Source: Tipula vernalis (Eukaryota; Arthropoda; Insecta; Diptera; Tipulidae). From it: 64,000 bases of DNA. Position numbers and translations under genes: made by a program. The notes beneath the pieces are model-generated. The model was not told the origin of the DNA and did no database searches. It was given only the letters and a program-made list of their open reading frames with translations. The stretch is taken from positions 337,687,106-337,751,105 of the forward strand of contig OY282558.1 of NCBI GenBank assembly GCA_958295665.1, in the 5' to 3' direction. This document shows, one piece after another, positions 36,186-48,069 of the stretch. Each line of letters opens with the position of its first letter. The stretch's first letter is position 1.

Positions 36186-39151
36186 GGGTAGACCGGGGCA
36201 AATTGTTACAAGGGGCAGGTTGTTACAGAGCGATTTACTCGTAAACCAAAGATAATATCGATTTGGTACAAAACAGTAATTTGCTCGTTATGTAAATATT
36301 CAGTCGTGTACAAGAATTCGGTGTGATCGGACGTGTTCTAAAAGTAGTAGAGAGAAAAGTTTATTTTGACGTATGGTAAGTAAAAAATTGCGACTGTACT
36401 TTTTTTTGTTTTGTAGCTCGTTTAACTATAATTTTGAACGTAACTAACTGTAAACGCACGCTTTAGTTATTTTTGTATATGTTTAAATAATTTATTTCAT
36501 TGTTAATCGTAATGAACGTGCAAAAAGTGTTTTTTATTACAAAATCCACGTTGGGGCGCATTGTTGCACGTGTGACGGGGCAAGTTGTTACGTGTAACAA
36601 CCTGCCCCGTATAAAATTATTATTACCGAACCTTAAAAATAAATAATTATTCCAATTTATTTGATGATTGATCAGTTATCAAGCAGTTTTAACATCATGA
36701 GGAAGTACACAAAGAAAACCAATCGAGGTACAACGACAGAAAATACCATGAAAGTTGCTGTAGATTGGGTTATCAAGCAAAATCTTAGCGTTCATTATGG
36801 CGCTATGTTAAAAAAGAACAACACACAAATGCAGCGGAAGTTCCAGTGGAAGCACTGAGGTATGGATACGCAAACAATTCAGTGTTCAGTGATGAAGAAG
36901 GAAATAAACTGGTGAAATATATAAAGCACGCATCCCAGCCGAAATATAGGCTTGACGCCTATAGAACTGAGAAAGTTCGCTTATCAGTGTGCGATTTCCT
37001 TAAATAAAAATATTCCAGAATCTTGGTTGTTAAATAAGCAGGCAGGACCAGATTGGTTGTCAATTTTTCTAAATAAACATCCTGATTTATCTATTCGGAT
37101 TCCAGAAGCAACCAGTATTGGCCGTGCAATGGGTTTCAATCGCATTCGTGTCGACGCCTTTTTCGATTTACTAGATACAGTAAAGAACAAGTTTAAATTT
37201 GCTGCTTGCGATATTTGGAATGTTGACGAAACCGGTGTCACAACTGTACAGAAATTGTGCAAAATTATAGCTGAAAAGGGAACAAAGCAGGTTGGAGGGC
37301 TAACTTCGGCAGAAAGAGGGCAGTTGGTAACAGTGTGTGTTGCAGTAAATGCTACCGGTTCCTTTATTCCACCGCAATTCATTTTTCCACGAAAGCGATA
37401 TAAACATCACTTTATCCGCGATGCTCCAAGTGGATCTATAGGTTCAGGAAATAAGTCAGGCTGGATGACAACGGAAGAGTTCTTCCAATTTATGAAGCAT
37501 TTTATTCACCATGTTCAGCCTTCTCTGGATCGACCGGTCTTACTGCTCCTCGATAACCACGAGTCACATTTGACCATTAATACTATAAAGTTGGCTAAAG
37601 ATAATTGAATTGTTATGTTGTCATTCCCGCCTCATTGTTCACGTAAAGTGCAACCATTGGATCGAAGCGTATATCGTCCCTTTAAAAAATATTTGTCAAG
37701 TGCTCAAGATGCGTGGATGCGAAACAACCCCGGTAAATCTATGACGATATACAACATCCCACCATTGGTAACTGAAGCCCTTCCCAAAGCACTCACGCCA
37801 AACAATATTATGAATGGGTTTAAAGTTACAGGAATAGAACCAATGAATCGGGAAATATTTTCTGATCAAGAGTTTTTGGCATCGACTGTCACGGATCGTC
37901 CCGAACCTGGACCCAACTCTACTGATTCACACTCAAATGTAACGATTAATACTTTTGATCAAGAGATAGTGCTTCCTATGTTAATGATTCATCCAAATCC
38001 AGTTCCTATCGAAAATCAAAACCGTCCAACACTTCAATTATTTTCTGATATTCATGAAGAACAGGTATACTTACCTACGGTACCAAGACCAACACTATTT
38101 TCAAAACGGCACAATTTTTATAATTTATTTATTTTGTTTTTTTCAGTTACACTTGGACAGATTCGAACCTACAATAATTGTTGAAATTGAACCGAATATC
38201 ACTGCCGAAGAAATTTCGATGGCAATAATCACGAATGAGCCAATCCCTTCAACCTCGTCAATAGACAGTAGCACTCTGGAATTTGTTCCAGAACTGATTA
38301 GACCATATCCGAAAGCAGGAGCCAAATCAATGAAGAGAGGTAGGAAAAAGCGAAGTGCCGCAATTTTGACGGCTACACCCGACAAAGATAATGCAACTGA
38401 GATTGTAATTGATCAAATCTCAAAAAGGCAAAGAGCCACAAAACGATTGAACGAAGATACGGAGTGGTTTTGTATAGTTTGTGTGGATCCTTATGGTGAA
38501 AGTAAATCCGGCGAAGAATGGGTGCATTGTATTAAATGCAAGTATTGGGCACATTCTAATTGCGCAGGGAAAATAACGCCATACAAATGCTACAAATGCA
38601 CTTAAAACTTAACTTAATTATTATTAGATTATACCATAAGCTGTGAATATGAATTACCTGATTTAATTTAAAAATAAGCCATAAGTTTGTTTATATAAAT
38701 TAACCTTTTGTTAACGAAGACTGAATTCCAAAGTTCCTTTTATTTTATAAATATAGAAGCAATTATATTTAATATAAGTAAAATTATATTTTATGACAAA
38801 TAAATAATAAATACAAAGCGTTTGTCTTATCTGATTGATGTTTAATTATTAGTAATTTTCTTTCTATTTACTCTAATATTGTTAGAGTAAGTATTTTAGG
38901 ATCAAATGTAACTACTTACCCCACTACATGTAACAACTTGCCCCAGGACGGGGTAAGTTGTTACAAGTGTAGACTTTTTTTAAAACTTAAATTTATAATA
39001 TTTTTATAAATTATAACGATTTAAACTGATAATTATAATGTAGGTGAAGTTCTATATTACCTGTTCCAATTCACCAAAAGTAATAAACCCATATGCTTTC
39101 AGCAATATACACATATAAGCAAAAAGTATAACAATCTGCCCCGGTCTACCC
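36186..39151 (+). mobile_element. Complete pogo-like transposon, TA target duplication
   Basis: 2,966 bp. Inverted ends GGGTAGACCGGGGCAAATTG and its complement CAATCTGCCCCGGTCTACCC (one or two mismatches) sit between TA dinucleotides (36184-36185, 39152-39153). Subterminal GGGGCAAGTTGTTAC motifs recur in both orientations at about 36215, 36575-36610 and 38925-38965. The element interrupts an open frame that resumes exactly after one TA, which proves both ends. It encodes the transposase described next. Confidence 0.95.
36697..38605 (+). pseudogene. Pogo-like DDE transposase with PHD-like finger, copy 2
   Basis: Begins MRKYTKKTNRGTTTENTM, with a helix-turn-helix-like N-terminus interrupted by frame changes near 36810 and 36945. 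Then comes a DNA-binding CENP-B-like segment (PDWLSIFLNKHPDLSIR) and the catalytic core: Asp in WNVDETGV, Asp in LLLDNHESH and Asp in VQPLDRSVYRPFK. A single TGA at 37606-37608 interrupts the frame between KDN and IVMLSFPP, probably a GGA-to-TGA change. An 82-nt intron (38065-38146, GTATAC to TTTTCAG) is in phase. The last exon ends in FCIVCVD...EEWVHCIKCKYWAHSNCA...YKCYKC, a PHD-like finger. The same domain plan as the 10970-13144 copy. Near-intact but not translatable as one protein. Confidence 0.88.
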
Positions 39152-39439
39152 TACTTTAATTACAAAGAAGTGTCATTTTCCAAGGTGAGCGTGTTAAAAT
39201 TTACAAGAATTTTACCGGAAGTTCAGTATAAATTATCTCATGCTGACAATGATTTCATAACGGCAAATATAAGGTTACCCGAGCGTACCAAACGCAAAAA
39301 ACAACAAGATGGAGGAATTTCCATTTTTCTTACTAGATCAACAACTGTAACTACCAAACCAGACAATAACAACAAACGTCGAGTTTTTTTTTCGAACATA
39401 CAATAATTAAATGATTTTTTTTTTTTTCAATCTAAGTTA

Positions 39440-40065
39440 TTTGATTTGTACAACGATTCCATCGTTACAAGGTAAACTTGTCTTTCGATAGACGAAGTGG
39501 ATCAAGTCTACAGGTATCATTTTTAGTCAACGGCCTATTAAGTCTAGCGACCGCAGAAAGACTATTCATTTCCTCACAAAAGTTTGCCCACACGGATTTT
39601 AAGAGTTTTTTTTATACTCCTTTTAATAAGTAGTTTTGGCTTTATTCTTCCGTTTCCTAATATGTTTTCTTTGTTTTTTGAGAACAGAGTACCAAAATGG
39701 AAAATTCCCAGTCTTTTGTTTTGTAATAAGTGGACATGAAAGCTTGTAATTCAATGCCCTTAACCAAGTGAATATCCAGAGAAGGTTGAACTAAGGAAAC
39801 AAGTTAGAGAGAGAATAGTTTCCAATCGGTGAGAAAATCATTTGTCACCCTCTAATTTAAAATTTAATCAACAATAACCAAAGAACACAAACTTAAACCA
39901 ATAAATTCCCACCGCAAAGAATTAACAAAAGTTGGCTCAGAGCCGTTGTATTTCTAGCTCAGATGAGCTTATATAATTTAACAGAGCGGAACCCTTGTTA
40001 TTAGTAATAGTGCTACGCCAAAGAGATGATGTGCGTCGGCATCACGCCCAATTAAAAGGGAAATT
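39440..40065 (-). pseudogene. LINE (R1/LOA/I-like) endonuclease end and RT linker
   Basis: On the minus strand, RDADAHHLF near 40045 matches the endonuclease DANAHH box. After a frame change STITNNKGSALLNYISS follows near 39990 and GSEPTFVNSLRWEFI near 39930. Near 39590, VWANFCEEMNSLSAVARLNR and LTKNDTCRLDPLRLSKD match the linker between endonuclease and reverse transcriptase. Order and spacing fit a single decayed LINE. It adjoins the end of the transposase-like gene at 39406. Confidence 0.65.
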
Positions 40066-40497
40066 TAAGAAGTTCAGTAAGTTCATTCGAAGGAGGAGAA
40101 TGAGAAGAATCTTTAGGAAGATAAACTGAGGTTCAGTTACTATGATCAGTTCAGTGCAAAACTTGCCAGATTTGAACTACATTCGTAAATAAGAGATGCA
40201 CAGATATTACCACAAACATAAATGCGAAGTTAGCTTTATAGCCGGATTTTTTTTTTAAAAATTAGCCATTAGGAATTAGTTCATAAACAGAACCATTGAG
40301 AAAATAAGGTTCCTGAATAAAACATAAATCTGTATGCGATCCAGTAAGTGACTTCCTTAATTCAAATTAAGCTGACTTGCTGTGTTGCATATTATTCTGT
40401 TTAATTTCAAGCATGGAAGTCATATATTAGCGTACTAGCAAAAGAAACAAAAATCGAATAGGAAAGAAAATATTGTAAACAATGACTGTATATACTC

Positions 40498-40830
40498 CTA
40501 GGTGTTACAGTCAGCTCCGAGAACAATTGATTGGCGACTGGCTTTCGTTTGTACAAGGCGGCTTTCCAACCATTGATCCAAGATATTTGGATTCATCACG
40601 CCAATATTGGAATAAACAACACTGGGTTCTTCTAGTGGACCAGATAACGATGTGTGTAATAAAATAGGCTTCGGAGGATCACCAATCGACAGTCGACAAC
40701 CAATCCATACAGTTTTTTCGATCGTTCGATCATAATTCGATTCTGCTATTTTTAAATAGATACGCGTCTCTGTCATCCCCTGCATCCTACTTTTATTAAT
40801 CCAGATGATTTTTACATAATTAGTTTGTTT
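40498..40830 (-). CDS. Unassigned open frame
   Basis: A minus-strand frame open for over 120 codons (stop-to-stop about 40870-40498; first ATG near 40785). Composition is more protein-like than its neighbours (DPPKPILLHTSLSGPLEEP, GVMNPNILDQWLESRL). I do not recognise the family. It lies upstream of a LINE fragment on the same strand, so it could be part of that element's ORF, or a host or viral remnant. GADCNT near its end superficially resembles an endonuclease box but lacks the following HH. Confidence 0.3.
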   Translation of the reverse strand, partial: KQTNYVKIIWINKSRMQGMTETRIYLKIAESNYDRTIEKTVWIGCRLSIGDPPKPILLHTSLSGPLEEPSVVYSNIGVMNPNILDQWLESRLVQTKASRQSIVLGADCNT

Positions 40831-41160
40831 AATTATAATTTTTATATTAATGAAATTAATTATCCATATTAACGACTCGATTCAATCAATTTTATTTAAC
40901 ATATTTTTACACTGCTTACCTAATTAATTATCTCTATATTTACTATGATGGTGTATAGGTTTAATCGTTCGCTAACAACACCCCAGATTTTCTTCCCACA
41001 AATTTATTTTACTAAATGTTATATTTTCATTTTAATGTTACATTTTTTTCTTAATACACAAGATAATATTTAGCAAATTTTCCTGCTAAATTATTTGTTC
41101 TCATAAATGTAACATTAAATTTGCAAAAAACAAAGGGTTAATTTGTTTTTGAGTGGCTTA

Positions 41161-41496
41161 AGGCATTGCCACAGCTATTTTCAAATTTTACTGGAATTAA
41201 AACAAATTTAATTCTAAATGATTGAAGAAACTATCAAATTACATTGCATTCTATAAAACGTCTTATTAATTTTTTTGTAAATTAATAATTTTTATTAATT
41301 TATTGAATATTAAGCTTTCGCGCGTGGATTTTGAATAATTATTATTTTCCAAAAAAATTACTAAAAGATGTTAGAAATTGAAATTGAATTTGATAGTTTC
41401 TTCAAACATTTACAATCAAATTTGTTTTAATTCCAGTAAAATTTGAAAATAGAAAAAAAAAATCGCATCGCGCCAAAAATAGCTGTGGCAATGCCT
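41161..41496. mobile_element. 336-bp foldback MITE with TTA duplication
   Basis: Ends AGGCATTGCCACAGCTATTT and its complement are perfect for 20 bp. Inner arms share TTCAAATTTTACTGGAATTA and GAAGAAACTATCAAATT. TTA lies on both sides (41158-41160, 41497-41499). A 3-bp TWA duplication suggests the PIF/Harbinger group. The right arm has an extra A-rich stretch, TTGGCGCGATGCGATTTTTT in complement, missing on the left. Confidence 0.85.
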
Positions 41497-42129
41497 TTAG
41501 TATCCAACCAAACATTATGTCGAATAAATATGTCAGCTTTATTTTGATTGTCACTGTAAAATTTTCTTATTCATTCTTATCGGTTGAATTAAACCAAATT
41601 AAATTTTTAATACAGTAAAAATTCATTTGTGTCCCCTTTGTAGGAGAAATTTATTTTGTTTGAGTAATTCCGTTATAAGAAGAGGGGTAAATTCATTCTA
41701 AGTCAATACACAACAAAACAAAAAAAAAACAAAAAAACATTTTACGAGAGAAACATTTTCCCAAATTCATCAGGTGGAAAGTTTATTATCCTCACAATGC
41801 ATGCAGATATTATTGGTTCATTTCGAAAAAATAACAGGAAAACTTTTTCAACAAACAAAATATTTCATAGAATAAATTTTCGGGAGCTTTCGTGATAATA
41901 ATAAAATAACGTTATATTTAGTTGATTTAGAACTTTCATTTAAATATGTTCTTTGTATATTTGGACCGAATTCGTATATATACAAAAACTACTGGATTGG
42001 ATTTTAGTTTTGTTTTTTAATTTTATTTTCTTTAAATATTAATTTTTTCTATTAATTAATAAAAACAAATTTTTAGTAGAAATATTTCGGGATTCTGTTT
42101 TTTTTTGTGGTTCTTAATCGAGTCTAGTG

Positions 42130-42804
42130 TGAGTGAGTGTTTTTATCATCAGTGCGGTTTCATTTTCAGTCAGATAGATAACAATTTTATTTTTAAAGTT
42201 AACCAAAATGGAAAATAATAATTAATTTAAATTCTTATAGTTTTTGTTGTAATTTCGGCGGTAAAATTAAAGTGGAAAGTGTTGTGATACACAAAAAAAA
42301 AAAATAGAAAAGTTTTTTGGTGAGCAAGTAAAAAATTGAGTGAAAAATTTTCCCGTGCTTCTATTGTTTTTATTAATTTATTGGAATTAAGTGAAAAAAA
42401 AAATAATAATAATAAATAAAGTTTTGTGATTAGAAAATTAATTTTAATAAAGCTGGGTGTCGTTATAGCAATTTTAATTAAAAAATGTTAAGAAAATGAT
42501 TACTGAGTATATACAAGAAAGATTTATTTTATTTTATTTTTAATTAAACCATTTTATTAAAGAGATAATGTTTAGCATCGATCGTATATTAATGTAGAAT
42601 ACATTTAATTAGCATATAAAAGTGAAAAAAATGTAAATCTAATAAAATTTTTTATAATAGTTTAGTGAAGTTAAATATATAAGAAAAAAAATATTGTGTT
42701 TATTCAGTGATTTAGAGCCATAAATACCGAAAAGCAATTAAAAATATTTATTATAAAGTTATAAGATTTTAATATTCATAAATCTTATTAAAATAACGAC
42801 TAGT
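42130..42804 (+). promoter_or_regulatory. Possible promoter and 5' UTR of a host gene
   Basis: ATCATCAGTGCGGTTTCATT and TTTTCAGTCAGATAGATAAC near 42148-42185 contain TCAGT initiator-like sequences of the fly type, with no clear TATA box. The following 600 bp is A-rich with no long open frame, like a long 5' leader, ahead of the exon-like ATG at 42805. Inference only. Confidence 0.3.
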
Positions 42805-42858
42805 ATGGATTTTGAAGTTGATTTAAATCTTATGACAACAGGGTATAACGATATAACG
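42805..42858 (+). CDS. Candidate first coding exon (18 codons) with splice donor
   Basis: ATG in fair context (A at -3, G at +4) opens MDFEVDLNLMTTGYNDIT and ends exactly at ACG|GTATGA, a usable donor; without splicing, translation stops one codon later. Acidic, soluble-looking N-terminus. I do not recognise the protein, and no second exon is visible in the next kilobases, which hold a LINE relic as expected of a large intron. It is the only candidate host-gene exon in the window. Confidence 0.35.
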
Positions 42859-43634
42859 GTATGAAACTATTATTAAATACATTTACATTTTTTAAACTTT
42901 TACATATTTGTAATATTTAAATAATTTTAAACAAATGCTAAAATTATTATTAATTACAACTCTAGGGGTGGTTAAACTAAGTTTGTTCGGGAAAAATATT
43001 TTCCGATATTTTAATTATTGGTATAAAAAACTATCGTTCCCTCATGAATGAAATAAATACTAGTTGCTATTTAGACGAAATCGATAATAATTATGTTGAC
43101 TGTGGAAACGAGCCAAATCAACAAGTTTGCTTTAATATTGTTGTTCGTATCTAAATCGGTCAATTTCCATAAATCAACTTTAAATGCAAATTACTTTGAC
43201 AATTTGCGCTTTGTTTTATCCATATGAATCTATATAAATTTTGTTGGAACGAATCCAAAAAAAAAAAAAATAAAAAAATTTGGTTTTTCTTTCACAAAAG
43301 GATTGTAATAAATGGATACAATTTTTTGTTCGAAAGGTAATTTTAGTTTGAAACACAAAAATTGAAAAAGAGATAATTACAAGTATAATTTTTAAACAGT
43401 TTTGAAAATAATTTCTATTTGAAACTTGTAATATTTATTTATGGTGAAATGAATCTAAATACTGCAGGTTCTAACTTATTATAATTATGTCCTAATACTT
43501 TAATTTGTATACTCAAATTTCATATGAACTATGTATCTATTTTCAAGGAATGTAATCAATATTAAAATATAATTAGATATTAACATATTTAGTAAAACAA
43601 CGAAAAAATTAAATTTAAGAAATAGAATATTACG
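42859..43634. other. No recognisable feature (possible intron)
   Basis: A+T-rich with nothing interpretable. Confidence 0.3.
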
Positions 43635-45242
43635 ATGATACACATATATAATTCAAAAAATTTATTTATACTGGGCGACTTATCAATGATGTCCAGCTTT
43701 GGTTTAAATTCTCAAATAAATAAGGCTACTCGAACATCTAACCTGACAGCTACTTGTATTGATAATATTTTTGATAGAATGAAATCTCTATCAAAATTAT
43801 ATCTTAAAGCTGAGGTTTGTGAGTTGCACCCATTCGCCCATAATTTAATTTCACTAAAAATTGTTATGTTTTCGAATAATATCAAAAGTTCCAATGGGTA
43901 CAAATAAAAATATTAATTATATCAAATTAAATTCCTTGTTAGTGCAGGACCGACATTTATTAATGTTGGCAGACGATCTTAATGAGATTTTAAACCAATT
44001 TATATGTAAATATTATCATTGCTAAAATTGAAGTTTTTCTAAAAGACAATAATAGATTGCACATAATTGCTAATAAACTTAAAAATAATATTCAACTTCA
44101 GAATGGAGTAAAATTCCTCCATAGGAAAATTAAGTTAGATATATCAACCACAAAAGAACAATACTATCAAATTAAATTTCAGCATTCTAAAAAAGATTTA
44201 AAAAGTCAATGGCGTTTATTGGATGAAATTGTTGGTAAGCAGAAATCATTTCAACCAATTTCTGAAATAATAGATAACAATTGTGTTGTACTAACTGAGT
44301 CACTTGATATAGCAAACGCTTTTAATGAATATTTAGCTGATGAATCCATTAACCTCAAATCAAAAATCTCCAGTAATTCGTATGTACGCAACAGAAATGG
44401 TAACTTGCTATCACATAATTTTGAGTCTAAGATATTCTTCATTTCACCAGTATCCCCGTCTGAAATTTTGAATTATTACTATTGATAGTAGTTTGGATAA
44501 TTTCAAATCATTTGGCATTGATAATTTAAGCAATCTTTAATCAAACAAAGGGCACCATCTATTGCTTATATTTTAGCCATATAGATTAAGAGAAAGACGT
44601 AGAACTTCATATGATACTTTAACATTAAAATCAAGTTTATTAAATATTTTAATATTTGTTTTAGAAACACGCGCAAAACTACGGTTTTGAATGTTTGGTA
44701 TTACCAAACCTTGCACTAAACCTTGCAAAAATAGTTTACAGCGATTATTGGGTTCGGTAATCTTCCATTCAGGATATAAATTTATTCAAACCACCTTAGT
44801 TAAATGATAAAATTGAGCTGTGGGATCTATTTCTTTTTATTTTTACACTCAGTTTGGACACGGTATCTTAGTGTCTCAAGACATTTACCGTTACGGGTAT
44901 AAATTTGTCATTGAAATTTTTTTGATCACGAATAACATATATTAAAATACATTTATGCAGTCTCCGAGATACCGACAACCCATACTGATTATTAATAATT
45001 GTGAATATCCCATTCTCAAGAAAAAACATTTCAGAAAATTTAATGTATCTGAAGCACCAGTAAATTTTAAAAAGTTGCCTCTAAATATCAAAGAAATTAC
45101 TGTTACGTCCAAATTTTTAAATGAAATGAAGAATTGGTTGTTTAATATTACTGACATTGCATCTTTGTTTACAGTTAGTTTGATTAATGATAATAAATTG
45201 AATATGCTATTTTGTAAATTTATTTTTTCTCTTCTTTTATGA
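43635..45242 (+). pseudogene. CR1-like LINE relic
   Basis: Plus-strand fragments in order. An endonuclease end at 43635-43907 has NSQINKATRTSNLTATCIDN and an IDNIF box. A linker at 44057-44485 has KKDLKSQWRLLDEIVGKQK and ANAFNEYLADESINLKS, typical of CR1/L2-type elements before the RT. A C-terminal tail at 44955-45242 has NFKKLPLNIKEI and NEMKNWLF. Most of the RT is deleted between 44490 and 44950. Several stops. Clade assignment is moderate. Confidence 0.65.
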
Positions 45243-45941
45243 TAGGGGGTTTCCAGTATTGATCGTTTATGATCACGAAAGCTACCTAACTCCATCCATT
45301 TTAATTGAACATTATTAGAACTTTTTAAGTTATTTTGCCAATAATTTTTGACTTTTATATATTTTTTTTAATTATTACTTTACTTTTGTATTATATATTT
45401 TAGTTTTCTAAAAATAGTGTACCGATTTACAAATAAGTAAATAATTTTACGCTTCATAACCCTTGGAACAATGGCGTAGCCAGAAATTGGTAAAGGAGGG
45501 GTTCTTAAATAAAAAAATATTTCTATAAGGAAATAATGCCTACAAGAATTTATTTAAATCAAATTTTTTATTAATTTTTAATAATTTTTTATTGATTCGT
45601 CGTAACGCTAAGCCGAGGACACCGTCTATTGACACACAGCCACATCTCAGTGAATATTTAAAAAGGCCAATCCATTTAGTCACTCCGCGCCGATTGTGTT
45701 TCGTAAGTAATCATAAGGAGCCTGAGTGCCCTTGAACTCTCCAATTGGAAAGTCTGACAAATATTTTGTGCTAATATGGTTATTGTATGTAGAAGCGTAT
45801 GTAGATCTACCTGACCGTCTTTTAAACATTTTAATGAGAACGATTTTTTTGGACATGATAGTTAATTCAAAAATTTGAAAAAAACATTCTAGATGATAAA
45901 AAAAAAAAATTTATAAAGTCTCCATATTTTATTGTCACCTG

Positions 45942-46246
45942 CGGCACTATTCTGGTTTTCCAGGGGAATTGCGAATTAGGAATTGATTTATTGTTAGTTG
46001 TTAGTGTATTTTGGTTTTCTTTTTGCCAAAGCATATACTGAGTGATTGGTATTTTGTTCATGTTTTGGGAAAAAAAATTCCCAGCCAAATTTTTAGGGAA
46101 AAATAAAAAACCAAATTGCTATGAAATGGAACTATTTCTCCCGAAAATTTAGTATGCTTTGGAAAAAAGAAAACCAAAATACACTAAAAACTCACAATAA
46201 ATCAATTCTCTATTCGCAATTCCTAGAGAAAACCAGAATAGTGCCA
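45942..46246. mobile_element. 305-bp foldback element with empty site in a paralogous unit
   Basis: Ends CGGCACTATTCTGGTTTTC and GAAAACCAGAATAGTGCCA are inverted; complementarity continues for about 100 bp per arm (TTGCGAATTAGGAATTGATT, TGTATTTTGGTTTTCTTTTT). CTG flanks it at 45939-45941 and 46247-46249. The second core module reads GTCACCTGGTACTACATTAG (near 48057), which is exactly the uninserted site. A 3-bp duplication and GGCACTAT end suggest PIF/Harbinger-like or another 3-bp superfamily. Confidence 0.85.
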
Positions 46247-46249
46247 CTG

Positions 46250-47530
46250 GTACTATATTAGATTCATAAGATTCAAAAAATTCTTAGGATTCAAAAGATT
46301 CATATTATCCTAGACAGACTGCGATTCGATAAAACCGATTTAGTGAATTTCTCGAGACTGGCCGCGGTATGTCAACCTCGATTTAAGCTAATCCCTTTGT
46401 TTTTGCAAAGAATACTTTAGCTAGTTTAGCTAAATCACATTTATTAAAGCATAGTCTGTCTAGGTTATTAGATTCATACGACTCATAACATTCATAAGAT
46501 TCGTAAGACGCACAAGATTCATATGGTTCATGAGATTCAAGAAATTAATAAAATTCTTAAGGTTCCTGTGATTCCTTCGATTTGCTTAAGGTCATAGAAT
46601 TTAAAAATTCATAATATTCGAAATATTCTTGAGATTCCAAAGGGTCATAAGATGTAGTTGATCCAAAAGATTGATAGGATTCTTAAGATTAATAAGATTC
46701 TCGAGATTCTTAAGATTCACAGTAAGATGCGTAAGATTCATTAGATTCATAATATTCATAAGTTTTATAAGATTTATAATTTTCATGTGATCATAGAATT
46801 CATAAGATTCATGAAATTAATAAAGCTAGTAAGTTCAATAAGTTCCAACGACTCAAAATTATAAGATTCCTATGTTTCATAAGATTCATTTAAGTTCATA
46901 GAATTCGAAAATTCCTAACGTTTCATAAGATTTAGTTGATCAACAAGGTTCATAGGATTCAAAAAAAATTTTAAGATTCATAAGAAACACAAGATTCACA
47001 AGTTTCGTGAGATCCATAAGATTCATAATATTCAAGAGATTCATAGAATTCTTAAGATTTATAAGACTTATTTATAAGACTCATAAAATTAGTAAATTCA
47101 CTAGATTCAAACGACTCATTAGATCCATAAGATTAACAGAAGTTTTAAAGGATTCATAAGGTTTGTAGATTAATAAAATTCACAAAATGAATAATATTCA
47201 TAAGATTTTTAATTTACGTAGGATTAATAAGATTCGTTTGAATCACAAGATTCATAAGATTTTTAATTTACGTAGGATTAATAAGATTCGTTTGAATCAC
47301 AAGATTCATAAGATTTGAAGATTAATAGAATTATTATGATTCATATGACTCACGATATTCATAAGATTTGTAAGATTCTTGAAATTATTAAAATTCATAA
47401 GATTCCTATGATTCATAAGTGAGGAATTCAGATTCCTAAGGTTTATGAAATTCATAAGGTTCATAAGGTTTGTGAGATCCAAAAGATTCATAAATAAGAT
47501 AAACAAGATATGATAAATTCATAACTAATT
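46250..47530. repeat. TTCATAAGA satellite array 1
   Basis: About 1.3 kb of degenerate 9-10-bp units around ATTCATAAGATTCATAAGA, with local higher-order copies (a ~57-bp duplicate near 47211-47310 containing TTTTTAATTTACGTAGGATT). A break near 46300-46450 contains non-repeat sequence. Open frames here (Asn-Leu-Met or Ile-Arg-Phe repeats) are composition artefacts. Confidence 0.95.
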
Positions 47531-48069
47531 CGACAGCGGTGGATAATTTGGAAAATTTAGAATAATTTTGTGAACCAATTCAGTATGTGCACTAAGGATA
47601 ATTCATCGTGGACACCGTCTATTGACAGACAGCCACATCTCAGTAAATATTTAATAATGGCAATGTATTTAGTCGCTCCTCGCCGATTGTGTTTCGCAGG
47701 AAATTCTTAAGGAAGCTGAATGCCCTGGAACACTCCAATTGGAGAGATTATCCAGGTAAGAGTCCTTCTGAAAGTCTGACAAATAATTTGTGCTAATTTT
47801 GGTATTATATGTAGAAGCGTTCAAGTTTTACCTGACCGCCTTTTAAACATTTTATTTAACTTCGCTTGGATTGTCGAATTTCCTGCTTCGTACAGTTCAA
47901 CTTTTGAGAGTAATACGAGCTATTTTGGACATGACAGTTAACTCAAAAAGTGATTTTTTAATGAAAAGACTCTATTTTAATGGATAGATAAAAAACAAAA
48001 AATTGAAAAAGCATTCGAGATGATAAAAAAAATGTATAAAGTCTCCGTATTTTATTGTCACCTGGTACT

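Larger units (their letters stand above)
33890..39406 (+). pseudogene. Three-exon DDE-type transposase-like gene, disrupted by pogo-like insertion
   Basis: Exons 33890-33962, 34409-34540 and 34593-36183 join in phase through GTAAGT/CTTAG and GTGAGC/TTAG sites and start with MESQGKLMLK at a good ATG. Order: acidic N-terminus; Cys-rich block CLKCPFRCNAKF; HYCRQDTQRKYLESSFN; PKSNRCDLCEAH; then candidate catalytic acids in ILSFDLQN, FWSDSCVPQNRN and HVHSCIEKEL. A frame change (and probably a short deletion) occurs near 35950-35975. A 2,966-bp pogo-like element sits in the last exon; without it and one TA copy, frame continues into NYKEVSFSKVSVLKF and ends at 39406. It resembles a widespread insect 'uncharacterised' family, perhaps Sola-type, but I cannot confirm the superfamily. 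It encodes an integrase-fold enzyme by inference. Confidence 0.75.

Noticed and set aside
40498..40530. GADCNT as a LINE endonuclease box
   Set aside because: It lacks the HH/WGS continuation; a proper DADAHH box occurs at about 40045 on the same strand.
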